Assembly (NCBI GenBank): GCA_963830565.1
Contig: CAWHMO010000011.1
Coordinates: 1-64,000 of the forward strand
DNA from: DATFDN01 sp963830565
Lineage (GTDB): Bacteria; Pseudomonadota; Alphaproteobacteria; Acetobacterales; Acetobacteraceae
Length of the DNA stretch: 64,000 nucleotides
Direction of reading: 5' to 3'
The position numbers and the translations under genes are program-made. Within the stretch, counting starts at the first letter, position 1. The number at the start of each line of letters is the position of its first letter. The notes beneath the pieces are model-generated. The model was not told the origin of the DNA. It did not search any database and was given only the letters and a program-made list of their open reading frames with translations. Shown piece after piece: positions 20,103 to 28,785 of this stretch.

Positions 20103-20840
20103 TTACTGTGCTGCGGGGGCGCCGGGGGCTCCCGCCGGCCCAGGGCCGCCGCCGGGGCCTCCCGCGGGTCCATGACCGTGGTGGGGTGGAGGCGGCGGCG
20201 CTGCCAGCGCCACTGCCTGGGACTGGCTGGGACCGATCGACCGCGCGGCCACGACCTTGCCGAGCGGGCTGGCGATGCCATTCCCTTGCGCATAGACCTG
20301 CTTCCCAGGCGCGAGGTCGGCTGCCAGACGCTGCGCCTCGGGCGGCGGCAGGCGCACGATGGTGCCGTCCTGGAGCAGGACGCCGTTGAGCTCGCCGCGC
20401 GGCCCATGCAACTGCTCCTTCACCTGCCCCTGGACCTGGAGGGTCTGGCCGCCCGCATTCGGACCGTGCCTGCCGGGACCGCCGGCGGGAGGGCCGTTAT
20501 CGATGACGGTCTGACCCGACGCGTCGTTGGTGATGGACGTCGCCTGCACCATCGGCACGGCCTGTGCCTTCAGACCGTGAATCGTGACCGCGTCGCCAGG
20601 CTTCACCGTGAAGACGACCTGAGTGGAGAGATGCGGCGGAAAATGCACCTCGGTCCCGTTGTCCAGGATGAAGCCGTCGACATCGCCGCGCGGGGTCAGG
20701 CTGTATTGGGCGACCTTCCCCTTGATGGTCGGAAGCTGCTCGGCCTCGGAACTCGCCGGCTGTTGGGCGTACGCGGTGACGCCCCCAAGGCCGGCGGCCA
20801 GCGTCGCCGCCAATAGCGCGTGTTTCAACGTGATCGGCAT
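20103..20840 (-). CDS. secreted protein with two OB-like repeats and a Gly/Pro tail
   Basis: The 245-residue protein begins with a signal peptide (LLAATLAAGLGGVTAYAQQ). The mature part has two copies of a roughly 50-residue unit. The first reads GKVAQYSLTPRGDVDGFILD, then NGTEVHFPP, ending VKPGDAVTIHG. The second reads GQVKEQLHGPRGELNGVLLQ, then DGTIVRLPP, ending LAPGKQVYAQG. The pattern of short strands suggests a beta-barrel (OB-like) fold duplicated in tandem. The C-terminus is rich in Pro, His, Gly and Ala. A GGAGG site precedes the ATG at 20840. It lies just upstream of the kinase gene on the same strand and may be its operon partner or sensor accessory. I do not recognise a named function. 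Confidence 0.7.
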   Translation of the reverse strand: MPITLKHALLAATLAAGLGGVTAYAQQPASSEAEQLPTIKGKVAQYSLTPRGDVDGFILDNGTEVHFPPHLSTQVVFTVKPGDAVTIHGLKAQAVPMVQATSITNDASGQTVIDNGPPAGGPGRHGPNAGGQTLQVQGQVKEQLHGPRGELNGVLLQDGTIVRLPPPEAQRLAADLAPGKQVYAQGNGIASPLGKVVAARSIGPSQSQAVALAAPPPPPHHGHGPAGGPGGGPGPAGAPGAPAAQ

Positions 20841-20986
20841 CTTGTCCTCCATGAGTTGCGGGCCGGTATGCGCCCGTGACCTCATGGATGCATCCTCCGT
20901 GCCAAGACCTGCCCCGCTGAATTCGAGGTGCGGTCGAGGCTTCATCGGCGTCAGCGCGTCCGCTTTGCGGACGAGGCTGTCCGGGT

Positions 20987-21268
20987 TCAAGGCTGGCGGA
21001 CCACATCCCGGAACTCCGGATGGCGCTCGATATATGCGGCAAGGAACTCGCAGGTCGGGACTACGCCGACGCCACGGCGTCTTGCCTCTTGCAGAACGGC
21101 CTTGGCGAGCCGCGATCCGACTCCCTGGCCGGAGAGGGATCGGGGAACCTCGGTATGGATCAGCTCAAGCCCGTCCCCGGCACGCGGCGCGTATTCGACA
21201 AACGCGACCGCGCCATCCACCGTCATTTCGAACCGACGTTGGGCGGTATTGTCCGTCAGCTCAGTCAT
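20987..21268 (-). CDS. small GNAT-like N-acetyltransferase (YjdJ type)
   Basis: The 93-residue protein matches the short GCN5-related acetyltransferase-like family. It has FEMTVDGAVAFVEYAPRAG, the acceptor strand LELIHTEVP and the acetyl-CoA loop SGQGVGSRLAKAVLQEARRRG, then VVPTCEFLAAYIERHPEF. The ATG at 21268 is chosen over an upstream one at 21298 because MTELTDN matches the usual start of the family. Substrates are unknown. Confidence 0.85.
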   Translation of the reverse strand: MTELTDNTAQRRFEMTVDGAVAFVEYAPRAGDGLELIHTEVPRSLSGQGVGSRLAKAVLQEARRRGVGVVPTCEFLAAYIERHPEFRDVVRQP

Positions 21269-21334
21269 CGCACGCTTCCTTTCCGCATTTCGAGCCACCT
21301 AACGGCAAGATTGACATGCTGGTTCAAGGCACGG

Positions 21335-21862
21335 TCAGGCAAGCGGATAGACAAGGGATCCGTCCAGCTCGCGGGCTGCCGGCGTCATGGCCGCCTGCTC
21401 GATGTGTCGAGGCCCGAGAATATGCAGCACCTCATCGCCCGCCGCGATCAGGTAGTCGGCGATGATCCGGCGATGGCAGCGCCACCACACCGCCTCGGCG
21501 CACATGATCGCGCAGCTATGCTGTCCGCTCAACGCGCGGAGTTCGGACAGTCCGTCGCGGAATGCCGCCGACAGGGCATAGTCCGCGTAATTCCGGAAAC
21601 CGAGGTTGGTCCAGAACAGGTTCACCGACGGCTGATCCCGCCGGCGCCCCCGCAGGCCGCCAAGCGCCGCGAGGTGCCGGTAGCCGACACCATGCGGCGC
21701 CAGGGCGGCCGGAAGCACATCGCGGTTGAACTGCGGGTTGGTGCGTGACCGAGGGATCGAGCGCACGTCGGCGACGAGATCGGCACCCGCCTCGCGCAGC
21801 AGAGAGGCGAACTCCTCGATGCCGCGGGTCGAATGCCCGATCGTGTGGAACCGGGAGGTCAT
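21335..21862 (-). CDS. DUF488 family protein
   Basis: The 175-residue protein is a clear DUF488 member: FHTIGHSTRGIEEFASLL at the start, VADVRSIPRSRTNPQFNRDVL, and the C-terminal cysteine motif CAIMCAEAVWWRCHRRIIADYL. The conserved Cys and Arg residues are intact. The biochemical role of the family is not settled. Its start is 276 bases from the start of the divergent ArsR operon. Confidence 0.9.
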   Translation of the reverse strand: MTSRFHTIGHSTRGIEEFASLLREAGADLVADVRSIPRSRTNPQFNRDVLPAALAPHGVGYRHLAALGGLRGRRRDQPSVNLFWTNLGFRNYADYALSAAFRDGLSELRALSGQHSCAIMCAEAVWWRCHRRIIADYLIAAGDEVLHILGPRHIEQAAMTPAARELDGSLVYPLA

Positions 21863-22090
21863 GGGCGGAGCCTCATAGGCGCGAACTTAAGAGGGGAACC
21901 GCCGGATTCGACCCCTTAGCTGACCCTTACGGCAGCAGCCTCGACCCGCTGAAATTGGGCCGATAGCGGAACGGCAGCTTCCTGTGGGCACCGTGGCACC
22001 TGCGACGGATCTCGATGTCGCCAGTTGCGTGATCCTCACGGCCGCCGCTCACGAGTCAATGCGGCACCTGCACGACCGCCAGCCAGTCAT

Positions 22091-22147
22091 TCAACCCATA
22101 GGTTGACTTTCTGAAAGCGCGGTCCTATATTCAACCATATGGTTGAA
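22091..22147 (+). promoter_or_regulatory. promoter of the arsR-type operon with two palindromic operators
   Basis: Two copies of the same palindrome are present. One is TCAACC-CATA-GGTTGA at 22091-22106; the other is the perfect 18-mer TTCAACCATATGGTTGAA at 22130-22147. Their centres are 40 bases apart, close to four helical turns. A strong sigma-70-like promoter lies between: TTGACT (22103-22108), a 17-base spacer and TATATT (22126-22131). The second palindrome covers both the -10 end and the start codon at 22139. Repression by the encoded ArsR-type protein is an inference from this layout. Confidence 0.8.
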
Positions 22148-22504
22148 CTAGAGACACATCAGCTGGATCCCGTCTTTCATGCCCTCGGTGACGCCACGCG
22201 CCGACGGATGCTTCGCGAACTCGCCCGCGGCGAGCGAACGGTGGGCCAGCTTGCGGAACCCTTCGCTATCTCGCTCGCGGCAGCCTCGAAGCACATCAAG
22301 GCGCTCGAGAGCGCCGGGCTGATCCGTCGCGAGGTGCGCGGCCGCACCCATCTGTGCCGCCTCGACCCCGGACCGCTCGCCAGCGCCCATGAGTGGCTGA
22401 GCTTCTACGAGCGCTTCTGGACCGACCATCTGGATGTGCTCGAACGGCTCCTCCGCAAGGAGGACGCACGCAAATCCCCCACCCCCAAAGGAGACGACCA
22501 ATGA
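22139..22504 (+). CDS. ArsR-family winged-helix regulator
   Basis: The 121-residue protein is a metalloregulator-like ArsR member without the metal-binding cysteines: FHALGDATRRRMLRELARGE, then the recognition helix in SLAAASKHIKALESAGLIRRE and the wing RGRTHLCRLD. It belongs to the subgroup usually found next to SRPBCC (AHSA1) proteins. The start codon lies inside its presumed operator, no ribosome binding site precedes it, and the transcript should start within a base or two of it, so translation is probably leaderless. Its stop overlaps the next gene. Confidence 0.93.
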   Translation: MVELETHQLDPVFHALGDATRRRMLRELARGERTVGQLAEPFAISLAAASKHIKALESAGLIRREVRGRTHLCRLDPGPLASAHEWLSFYERFWTDHLDVLERLLRKEDARKSPTPKGDDQ

Positions 22505-23034
22505 CCGAACTCGCGGCCCTGGATGCCTATGGCGTGCTGACCGAGCCTGCCACGTTGAAGATCCAGCGCCTTCTGCCCGGCCCGATCGAGCGCGTCTGGG
22601 CCTACCTCACGGAGAGCGAACTGCGCCGCCAGTGGCTGGCGGCGGGCCAGATGGAGATGAAGGTCGGCGCGCCCTTCGAGTTCGTCTGGCGAAACAACGA
22701 GCTTACCAACCCGCCCGGTCAGCGTCCGCCCGGCTTCTCCGACGAGCATCGGATGCAGAGCCGGATCATCGAGCTCGATCCGCCCCGCAAGCTCGCGATC
22801 GCCTGGAATGGCAGCGGCGACGTCTCCTTCGAGCTGGAACCTAAGGGCAACGAGGTGCTGCTCACCGTGATCCATCGTCGCCTACCCGACCGCGCAACCA
22901 TGCTGATGATCGGTGCAGGCTGGCACATGCACCTCGACATTCTGGTCGCCCGCGCGACAGGCAAGGACCCGGAGCCATTCTGGGACGGGTGGAGCCGCCT
23001 GCGGAAGGAATACGACCGGCGGATGCCGGCCTGA
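22501..23034 (+). CDS. SRPBCC / AHSA1-domain protein
   Basis: The 177-residue protein has the START-like AHSA1 fold: LKIQRLLPGPIERVWAYLTE at the start, RQWLAAGQMEMKVGAPFEFV, then SRIIELDPPRKLAIAWNG and VLLTVIHRRLP. These domains bind hydrophobic ligands; bacterial ones have no Hsp90 partner here and the ligand is unknown. It overlaps the ArsR gene by ATGA, the common two-gene arrangement in which the regulator controls its own partner. Confidence 0.9.
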   Translation: MTELAALDAYGVLTEPATLKIQRLLPGPIERVWAYLTESELRRQWLAAGQMEMKVGAPFEFVWRNNELTNPPGQRPPGFSDEHRMQSRIIELDPPRKLAIAWNGSGDVSFELEPKGNEVLLTVIHRRLPDRATMLMIGAGWHMHLDILVARATGKDPEPFWDGWSRLRKEYDRRMPA

Positions 23035-23116
23035 CGCAAGCGGTATGGATACGCAGGGGGCCATTTCGCAGCGTGGGCTGACGCCGCAAACGTAACAACG
23101 CGAAGGAGAGAGAGCG

Positions 23117-23881
23117 ATGGCGAAGCACATCACCGGGACACGTGAAGAGTGGCTTGCAGCCCGGCTCGGGCTGCTCAAGGAGGAGAAGGAGCTAACGCGG
23201 CGCAGCGACGAATTGGCGCGGCGACGTCAGGAGCTGCCGTGGGTCCGGGTCGACAAGGAGTACCGATTCGAGACCGATGAAGGGAGCGCCTCGCTGGCAG
23301 ACCTCTTCAGAGGGCGCTCGCAGCTCCTCGTCTACCACTTCATGTTCGGGCCCGACTACACGGCGGGGTGCCCGTCCTGCTCGGCGATCGCGGACGGGTT
23401 CGACGGCTTTGTCGTCCACTTGGCAAACCACGACGTCACGCTTTCGGCGGTGTCGCGGGCGCCGCTCGCGAACCTACAGGGATACAAGCGGCGGATGGGA
23501 TGGACGTTTCCCTGGGCGTCCTCGCTCGGAAGCGACTTCAACTTCGACTTCAACGTCTCGTTCACCAAGGAGCAACAGCGCGAGGGAGTTGTTGAATACA
23601 ACTACGAGCGCGGCGGCCACGCGATGGACGCGACGCCGGTCCCGGGGCCTGTCGCCGAGTTCGCGGCCATGTCCGGAACCGACGTGGCCACGTACATGCG
23701 CGATAGGCCGGGCATGAGCGCGTTCGTGCTCGAGGACCGTGTCGTCTACCACACCTATTCCGCTTATTCGCGTGGACTGGATGGCCTGTGGGGCATGTAC
23801 CAGTGGCTTGACCGCGCACCCAACGGGCGCAACGAGACGGGCGTCTGGTGGCGCCGCCACGACGAGTACGACAAGGGCTGA
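23117..23881 (+). CDS. DUF899 (thioredoxin-like) protein
   Basis: The 254-residue protein matches DUF899: EEWLAARLGLLKEEKELTRR, ELPWVRVDKEYRFE, then YHFMFGPDYTAGCPSCSAIAD with the CPSC pair at the thioredoxin-like position, and FNFDFNVSFTKEQ and VYHTYSAYSRGLDGLWGMYQ near the end. A GAAGGAGAG site precedes the ATG. It lies 82 bases behind the ArsR/SRPBCC pair; DUF899 and SRPBCC genes are often neighbours, so a shared operon is likely. The CPSC motif suggests a redox role. Confidence 0.9.
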   Translation: MAKHITGTREEWLAARLGLLKEEKELTRRSDELARRRQELPWVRVDKEYRFETDEGSASLADLFRGRSQLLVYHFMFGPDYTAGCPSCSAIADGFDGFVVHLANHDVTLSAVSRAPLANLQGYKRRMGWTFPWASSLGSDFNFDFNVSFTKEQQREGVVEYNYERGGHAMDATPVPGPVAEFAAMSGTDVATYMRDRPGMSAFVLEDRVVYHTYSAYSRGLDGLWGMYQWLDRAPNGRNETGVWWRRHDEYDKG

Positions 23882-23987
23882 GCGACTTCGTGCAAGATCT
23901 CACGACGCATGACTTCCGAGCGAGCCTCCCAGCTAGCTTTTTTGCCGTCTCGGCGGTGCTCTCTGCTGCCAGCACGGCGCGAATAAG

Positions 23988-24881
23988 TCAGGGCGCCGGA
24001 TAGGCGCTGCCGTCCTCCTCGCGCGCTGGGTGGCCGACATAGCGCCCGTGGCTTGGCACCGCGATGCCGTCGAAATCCTGGGCGAGCTTGTGCAACCCGC
24101 TGCGCAGCTCCTCGCCATGTACGGCCGGGCCGTGGCCGGTGACGGCGACCTCCGGTTCCAGCTCCGCGAGCTTCTGGACCGAGACCTTTGCCTTCTCCCA
24201 GTCCGGCGTGAAGTACATCGGCGGCCCGTGCAGCTCCGGAGGCTGGTTGGGCGCCGTCGCCGCATAGGCGGATTCCTGGCGCGTGGTGATGAACGCGTCT
24301 CCCGCGAGCAGCGCGCGATCATCCTCCCGCCACAACGAAACGTGCCCCGCCGAATGCCCTGGGGTGTGAATCCAACGCCAGCCAGGCATGTGCGGAAGGG
24401 TGCCGTCCGATGAAAGATCCTGCAGGCGGGCGCCGACATCGACCGGCCCGCGCGGGTAGAGCGGCGAGAGAAGCGACATCAGCCCGCCGCCGACCGTGGG
24501 ATCGGGCGGCGGATAGGCGGCGCGGCCGTCGAGATACGGCCGCTCCAGCCGGTGCGCATACACCGGCGCGTCCCATCGATCGGACAGGTCCCTGACCGTG
24601 CCGACGTGATCGAAGTGCCCGTGTGTCAGTATGATCGCCGCCGGACGCGCGCCGGCGCCAAACCGCTCGGCCGCCGCGGAGACGATCAGCGGGCCGGTAC
24701 CCGGAACGCCGGTGTCGATCAGCACCCACCCACGGTCGCCGGCGCCGGGCTTGCCTACGAAGGCGACGTTGACCAGCAGCAGCCGACGATACGCGACATC
24801 GCCAGCGATTTCGATCGTCCGTCCTTGATCGGCCGCATGTCCCGCCAGCGCGGCGGTGTCGAGCGGTATCTGCTGGGCCAT
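23988..24881 (-). CDS. MBL-fold metallo-hydrolase
   Basis: The 297-residue protein has the zinc-binding motif HGHFDH (87-92), the third His in HTPGHSAGH, the bridging Asp in LLAGDAF and the late His in VTGHGPAVHG, which together make a full di-metal site. The overall shape is that of the glyoxalase II/lactonase-like group. No signal peptide is seen. It faces the SDR gene across about 160 bases. Substrate is unknown. Confidence 0.88.
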   Translation of the reverse strand: MAQQIPLDTAALAGHAADQGRTIEIAGDVAYRRLLLVNVAFVGKPGAGDRGWVLIDTGVPGTGPLIVSAAAERFGAGARPAAIILTHGHFDHVGTVRDLSDRWDAPVYAHRLERPYLDGRAAYPPPDPTVGGGLMSLLSPLYPRGPVDVGARLQDLSSDGTLPHMPGWRWIHTPGHSAGHVSLWREDDRALLAGDAFITTRQESAYAATAPNQPPELHGPPMYFTPDWEKAKVSVQKLAELEPEVAVTGHGPAVHGEELRSGLHKLAQDFDGIAVPSHGRYVGHPAREEDGSAYPAP

Positions 24882-25039
24882 CGTGTGACTCCCGAATGGT
24901 GTCGCCGCGCGAGGCGTTGCCCGCGCGCTGCCTCACCGGCTGCAACGCCGTCGGCCGAAGCCGAGTTCCGGAAGCCGCCGGCAACGGAAAAGGCCGGCCG
25001 GCGTTCGCTGGGAATGGGCGGCGATTGGTGGAGGGGAAC

Positions 25040-26083
25040 ATGCGCGATCTGACGAACGCGACGGTGGTCATCACGGGCGCCTCGTCCGGCATCGGCCGCG
25101 CGGCGGCGATCGCCTTCGCGCGCGAGGGGGCCAATGTCGTCCTTGCTGCGCGCGACCGCCGCGCCCTGTCGCAAGCGGCGCGAGAAGCGCGCGGGGCGGG
25201 CGGGCGGGCGCTGGCGGTGCCGACCGATGTGACGCTCCCGCGCGCCGTGCGCCGTCTGGCCGATCATGCCGCGCGCGCCTTCAACGGGCGGATCGATGTG
25301 TGGATCAACAATGCAGGGGTCGGCGCCGTGGGCCGCTTCATCGAAACCCCGGTGGAGGCGCATGACCAGGTGGTGGAGGTGAACCTGCTCGGCTACCTGC
25401 ACGGCGCGTACTCGGCGCTCGAGCACTTCCTGCGCCAGCAGGAAGGCGGGGTGCTGATCAACAACATCTCCTTCGGCGGCTGGGTCGCCGCGCCGCTGGC
25501 CGCGGCGTACAGCGCGAGCAAGTTCGGGGTGCGCGGCCTATCCGAGAGCCTGCGCGCCGAGCTGTCCGACTCGCCCAACGTCTATGTGTGCGACGTGTTC
25601 CCGTCCTTCATCGACACACCCGGCGTGCAGCACGGTGCGAACTACACCGGGCGGTTCCTGAAGCCGGCGCCGCCGGTCTATGCCGCCGAGCGCGTCGCCG
25701 AGAAGATGATCCGCCTGGCCCGCCATCCCGAGACGAGCGCAGCGACTGTCGGCTCGGTGGCGACCCTGGCGCGCATCGGCTATGCCGTCGCCCCGGCGCT
25801 GGGGCGCTGGGCGATGAACAAGTTCGTCGGCGGCTATCTGAGCCAGGCAGCACCATCGAAAGAGACCGCGGGCAACCTGTTCAGGCCGCTTGCGGCGGCG
25901 GGGGTGTCAGGCGGCTGGCGCTGGATGGCGCTGCGCGGCGGCCTGCGCATGGCCTCCCGGCTTGGCCTCGGCAGCATCGCCGCAGCCGGCGCGCTGCTCG
26001 CCTTGCAGACGGGCCTCGAAATGGCGCGCACGGGATCGAGCAAGGGCGGCAGAGGTCCCGAGCGGTTGGAGTACACGCTGTAG
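25040..26083 (+). CDS. SDR family oxidoreductase with C-terminal membrane segment
   Basis: The 347-residue protein has the cofactor motif TGASSGIG (12-19), NNAG at 90-93 and the catalytic YSASK (157-161) with upstream NISFGG. After the classical SDR domain, about 100 extra residues include a hydrophobic stretch LGLGSIAAAGALLALQTGLE, so the protein may be membrane associated. The ATG at 25040 follows a GGAGGGG site; earlier in-frame codons lack one. The extended SDR of this type is common in alphaproteobacteria, with unknown substrates. Confidence 0.9.
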   Translation: MRDLTNATVVITGASSGIGRAAAIAFAREGANVVLAARDRRALSQAAREARGAGGRALAVPTDVTLPRAVRRLADHAARAFNGRIDVWINNAGVGAVGRFIETPVEAHDQVVEVNLLGYLHGAYSALEHFLRQQEGGVLINNISFGGWVAAPLAAAYSASKFGVRGLSESLRAELSDSPNVYVCDVFPSFIDTPGVQHGANYTGRFLKPAPPVYAAERVAEKMIRLARHPETSAATVGSVATLARIGYAVAPALGRWAMNKFVGGYLSQAAPSKETAGNLFRPLAAAGVSGGWRWMALRGGLRMASRLGLGSIAAAGALLALQTGLEMARTGSSKGGRGPERLEYTL

Positions 26084-26319
26084 TCAGGCTGCCCTTCGAT
26101 AGCTGGTTGGATCGGCATGACAGCCGGGATGCGGCTTCCAGCATCTGAGTCGCCGCGATGCCGGTCTTATTCGCGGCCCGGCTCACGCCGGAGAGCATCG
26201 CCGGAGGCGACGCGCAGCGGCCTTGAGCCAGGCGAGCACGGCGGCACCGCCTCATGCTCCACCGCCTCACTCACCCCAACCGCAAGCGACTTGCAGCCCC
26301 GTAGCTTTCAAAACAGCCT

Positions 26320-26522
26320 GTCAGGCGCTCCGGCAGGTCGCAGCGGCGTAGCAGTCCCGCACCTCCGCCCGCAGCCACGACAGCTTCAGCACCCGCTCCA
26401 CCTGGCCGGCACGTGGTCGTCGGGGACCAGCTCGCGCAGCGAGCCGGCCATCATTCTCGTGCAGCCGTAGCCGATGAACCCGCGGATGGCGACGTTGACT
26501 TGCGGCGCTCGCGCCTTCATCG
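26320..26522 (-). mobile_element. IS1182-family transposase remnant, segments out of order
   Basis: Reading leftward, the first piece is PQVNVAIRGFIGYG, which in IS1182-type transposases lies after the N-terminal domain. The next piece is MMAGSLRELVPDDHVPAR, then VERVLKLSWLRAEVRDCY after a frame change, which is the normal N-terminus. The two pieces therefore sit in the reverse of their natural order. This needs two truncated copies or a rearrangement. The rest of the stretch 26084-26644 holds no gene I can recognise. Confidence 0.6.
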
Positions 26523-26644
26523 GCAACTGGCCGCAGTCGCCTCGCAATAGGATCGCCAGCCCTCAGAGGATACAAACGATCCTTATCCTGTCCAGCCAAT
26601 GTCACCGAAAAACCGAGTTCTTCAACAGGCCCGGGAGAATGGCA

Positions 26645-27646
26645 TTACAGCGGAGATGTGTGAACACCGCAGCCCCCCGTTTCCGGGGGGAGAGGGGTTA
26701 TTTCGGCGCCCTGGGGCGTGACCAGGCCCAACGCGGCTTCGCGCACCGAGGCGAGATCGAGCTTATCAAGGGACGGGCACCGCAGGACGGCGACATGCGA
26801 GCCGCGCGGCGCGCACAGGGTCGGGTCGGAGTCGTGCGAAAACAGCACGACAGAGGGGCAGCCCGTCGCCGCGAAAAGGTGCATGGGGCCGGTGTCGTTG
26901 CCGACCGCGACCTGGGCGGCGCGGGCGAGGCTCGCGAGGTCGCCGAAGCCGGTGCGCCCGGTCAGGTCGATGACCGGCGCGGCCCGGGCGATCTCGTCAA
27001 TCAGCGAGGCTTCATTTGTCGAGCCCACCACCACCGACGCAAGCCCCTCGGCTGCGAGCGCGCGGGCGAGCCGGCCGTATTGCCGGGCGGGCCAGCGCTT
27101 GGCGGAGCGATGCGGGGAACTGCCCGGCACCAGTAGGGCGAAACGGTCAGGCAAACCGAACCGGACGATGTCGCCGGCGCACCAGTCGAGATCCGCCGCC
27201 GGCACGCCATCGATGCCGGCCTGGCGAAGCTGCCCGGCCTGGCGATCGGCGTCATGGATCACGTTGCGGCGCGGGTCCCGATCGGGGTGCGAGCAGCCGG
27301 GCGCGATCCCCGACCATTCCGGCCGCGCGGTCCGGGGCAGAAGCTGAAAGTACCAATTGCTGCGGCTCGAGGTTTGCAGGTCGTACACGCGGTCGAACCA
27401 CCCGCCGACCAGCCGCCGGCGCAGCCGCAGCCAGCCGCGCACATTCCACCACCCGGGTCGGTCGTCGATCCAGACCTCGTCAAAGTAGGGCGAAGCCGCC
27501 ATCCATGAGGCATAGGGCGCCGTGGTCAGCAGCGTGATGCGGGCGCCCGCGTGCTGGCGCCTGATCGCCGCGAAGGCTCCGAGCGAGAGCACGACATTGC
27601 CAAAGGCTCCGAGCTTGATGACGAGGACGGAGGATGGCCCCGGCAC
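26645..27646 (-). CDS. glycosyltransferase family 9 (heptosyltransferase-like)
   Basis: The 333-residue protein has the GT9 start VLVIKLGAFGNVVLSLGAFA, ARITLLTTAPYASWM in the N-terminal half, and in the donor-binding half PGSSPHRSAKRWP, VVGSTNEASLIDEIA, DLTGRTGFGDLASLARAA and the diagnostic VGNDTGPMHLFAATGCPSVVLFS. It should transfer heptose or a related sugar to lipopolysaccharide core at the inner membrane. The start is taken as the GTG at 27646, five bases after the stop of the methyltransferase gene, because the upstream frame runs through that gene. The two genes form an operon. Confidence 0.88.
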   Translation of the reverse strand: MPGPSSVLVIKLGAFGNVVLSLGAFAAIRRQHAGARITLLTTAPYASWMAASPYFDEVWIDDRPGWWNVRGWLRLRRRLVGGWFDRVYDLQTSSRSNWYFQLLPRTARPEWSGIAPGCSHPDRDPRRNVIHDADRQAGQLRQAGIDGVPAADLDWCAGDIVRFGLPDRFALLVPGSSPHRSAKRWPARQYGRLARALAAEGLASVVVGSTNEASLIDEIARAAPVIDLTGRTGFGDLASLARAAQVAVGNDTGPMHLFAATGCPSVVLFSHDSDPTLCAPRGSHVAVLRCPSLDKLDLASVREAALGLVTPQGAEITPLPPETGGCGVHTSPL

Positions 27647-27650
27647 GCCG

Positions 27651-28445
27651 TCACCCCGGCTTGCGCGCGAGATAGAGCCACTCGGCGCGCAGCAATCCGT
27701 AGCGGGGCTCAAGCTCGGGCGGCAGGCGGAATGTCTCGACCGCGAATCCTGCCTCCTTGAGGCGGTCGGCGAAATCGAGGCCGTAGTACCGTTTGTGGTC
27801 GGGAGCGGAAAAATGCACCTCGCGCTCGGCCGGATCGGTGATCGCCGGGTTCTCATAGGTCTCCCGGCGCGAGGCGTTGATCGGCACGCTCAGGATCGCC
27901 ACTCCCCCCGGAGCGAGGATGCGGGACAGCTCGCACATCGCCGCCCGGTCATCGGGAATGTGCTCCAGGACGTGATGCGCCATCACCACGTCGTAGCTCG
28001 CATCCGGGAGAGGAATGCGGGTGATGTCCAGGCGATGCGTGACCCCCGGCTGGTGCAGGTCCGCGGTCTCATACAACGGGTTGCCGCGCATTTGTCGCTG
28101 CACCACCTTCTCCGGCGCGAAATGCAGGATGCGCTTGCCGGCGAGCCGGTTCCCGCCGCCCTCGGTCGCCCAGAGATGCGCGAGTCGGTGGCGCTCGCGC
28201 GAGCCGCAGGACGGGCAGCGCACGTCCCGTCGCGGCGGCCGGCCGACGGAGACGAACACGCCCCGATAGCCGCAGATCGGGCACAGGCGGGGCAAGCGAC
28301 GGCTGGCGAACTGGCCCGGGTCGCGCCAAGCGGCCGCCAGAAGCCGTCGCAGCACGCGCCAGCCGGGGGCTGGTTGGGAGCCCGGCATGAAAGCGGGCGC
28401 GGGGGACGCGCCTGCAGGAGCGGTCATCGTGACGCGAAGGATCAT
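27651..28445 (-). CDS. class I SAM-dependent methyltransferase with zinc-ribbon segment
   Basis: The 264-residue protein has a four-cysteine ribbon, CPICGYRGVF and RCPSCGSRERHR, ahead of a methyltransferase domain. The domain carries ILHFAPEKV, DITRIPLPDASYDVVMAHHV, LEHIPDDRAAMCELSRILAP and GGVAILSVPI. This architecture is common near cell-envelope glycan genes. Two starts are possible (28445 or 28427); neither has a good ribosome binding site. It is followed directly by the GT9 gene, so it probably methylates a sugar or lipid-linked glycan, which is an inference. Confidence 0.85.
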   Translation of the reverse strand: MILRVTMTAPAGASPAPAFMPGSQPAPGWRVLRRLLAAAWRDPGQFASRRLPRLCPICGYRGVFVSVGRPPRRDVRCPSCGSRERHRLAHLWATEGGGNRLAGKRILHFAPEKVVQRQMRGNPLYETADLHQPGVTHRLDITRIPLPDASYDVVMAHHVLEHIPDDRAAMCELSRILAPGGVAILSVPINASRRETYENPAITDPAEREVHFSAPDHKRYYGLDFADRLKEAGFAVETFRLPPELEPRYGLLRAEWLYLARKPG

Positions 28446-28639
28446 CCGGGCCGGAATTACCAGCCGCCTCCGGTCGCGACAATCGGCCCAGCCGGCTGGA
28501 CCTTCGCCGGCGGCAGGACTGTGCGGGCAAGCCGCGTCCCCTCGTTATCGTTCAGGACGATAGCTTCGACGTGGCGGCACGGAAAGCTTAGAAGCTCTGA
28601 CCTAGTTGCGGCATTGTAATTCGAAGCAGCCGTAATTGA

Positions 28640-28785
28640 TTGCCGCACGGGCCGTCGATCACCCAGGGCGGTAATTGGCCCAGATTGGCCAAGGTGCGTT
28701 TCTTGACCTGGCGCCCCTCGCGATAGCTTTCGCGCAGCAACACCGCTGGCGCCAATCGGCCGTTCGGCACAACGTCGATGAACAT
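28640..28785 (-). mobile_element. IS1634-family transposase, N-terminal remnant
   Basis: From an ATG at 28785 the frame reads MFIDVVPNGRLAPAVLLRES, then YREGRQVKKRTLANLGQLP. This is the N-terminus of IS1634-type transposases (family form: VPNRxSxPAVLLRExxREGxKVxxRTLANLS). The similarity ends near 28640 and no DDE domain follows. It marks another decayed insertion between the methyltransferase and the broken dehydrogenase. Confidence 0.65.

Noticed and set aside
27647..27856. Upstream extension of the GT9 gene by 70 codons
   Set aside because: It overlaps the methyltransferase gene in another frame and has no domain; the GTG at 27646 right behind that gene is the better start.
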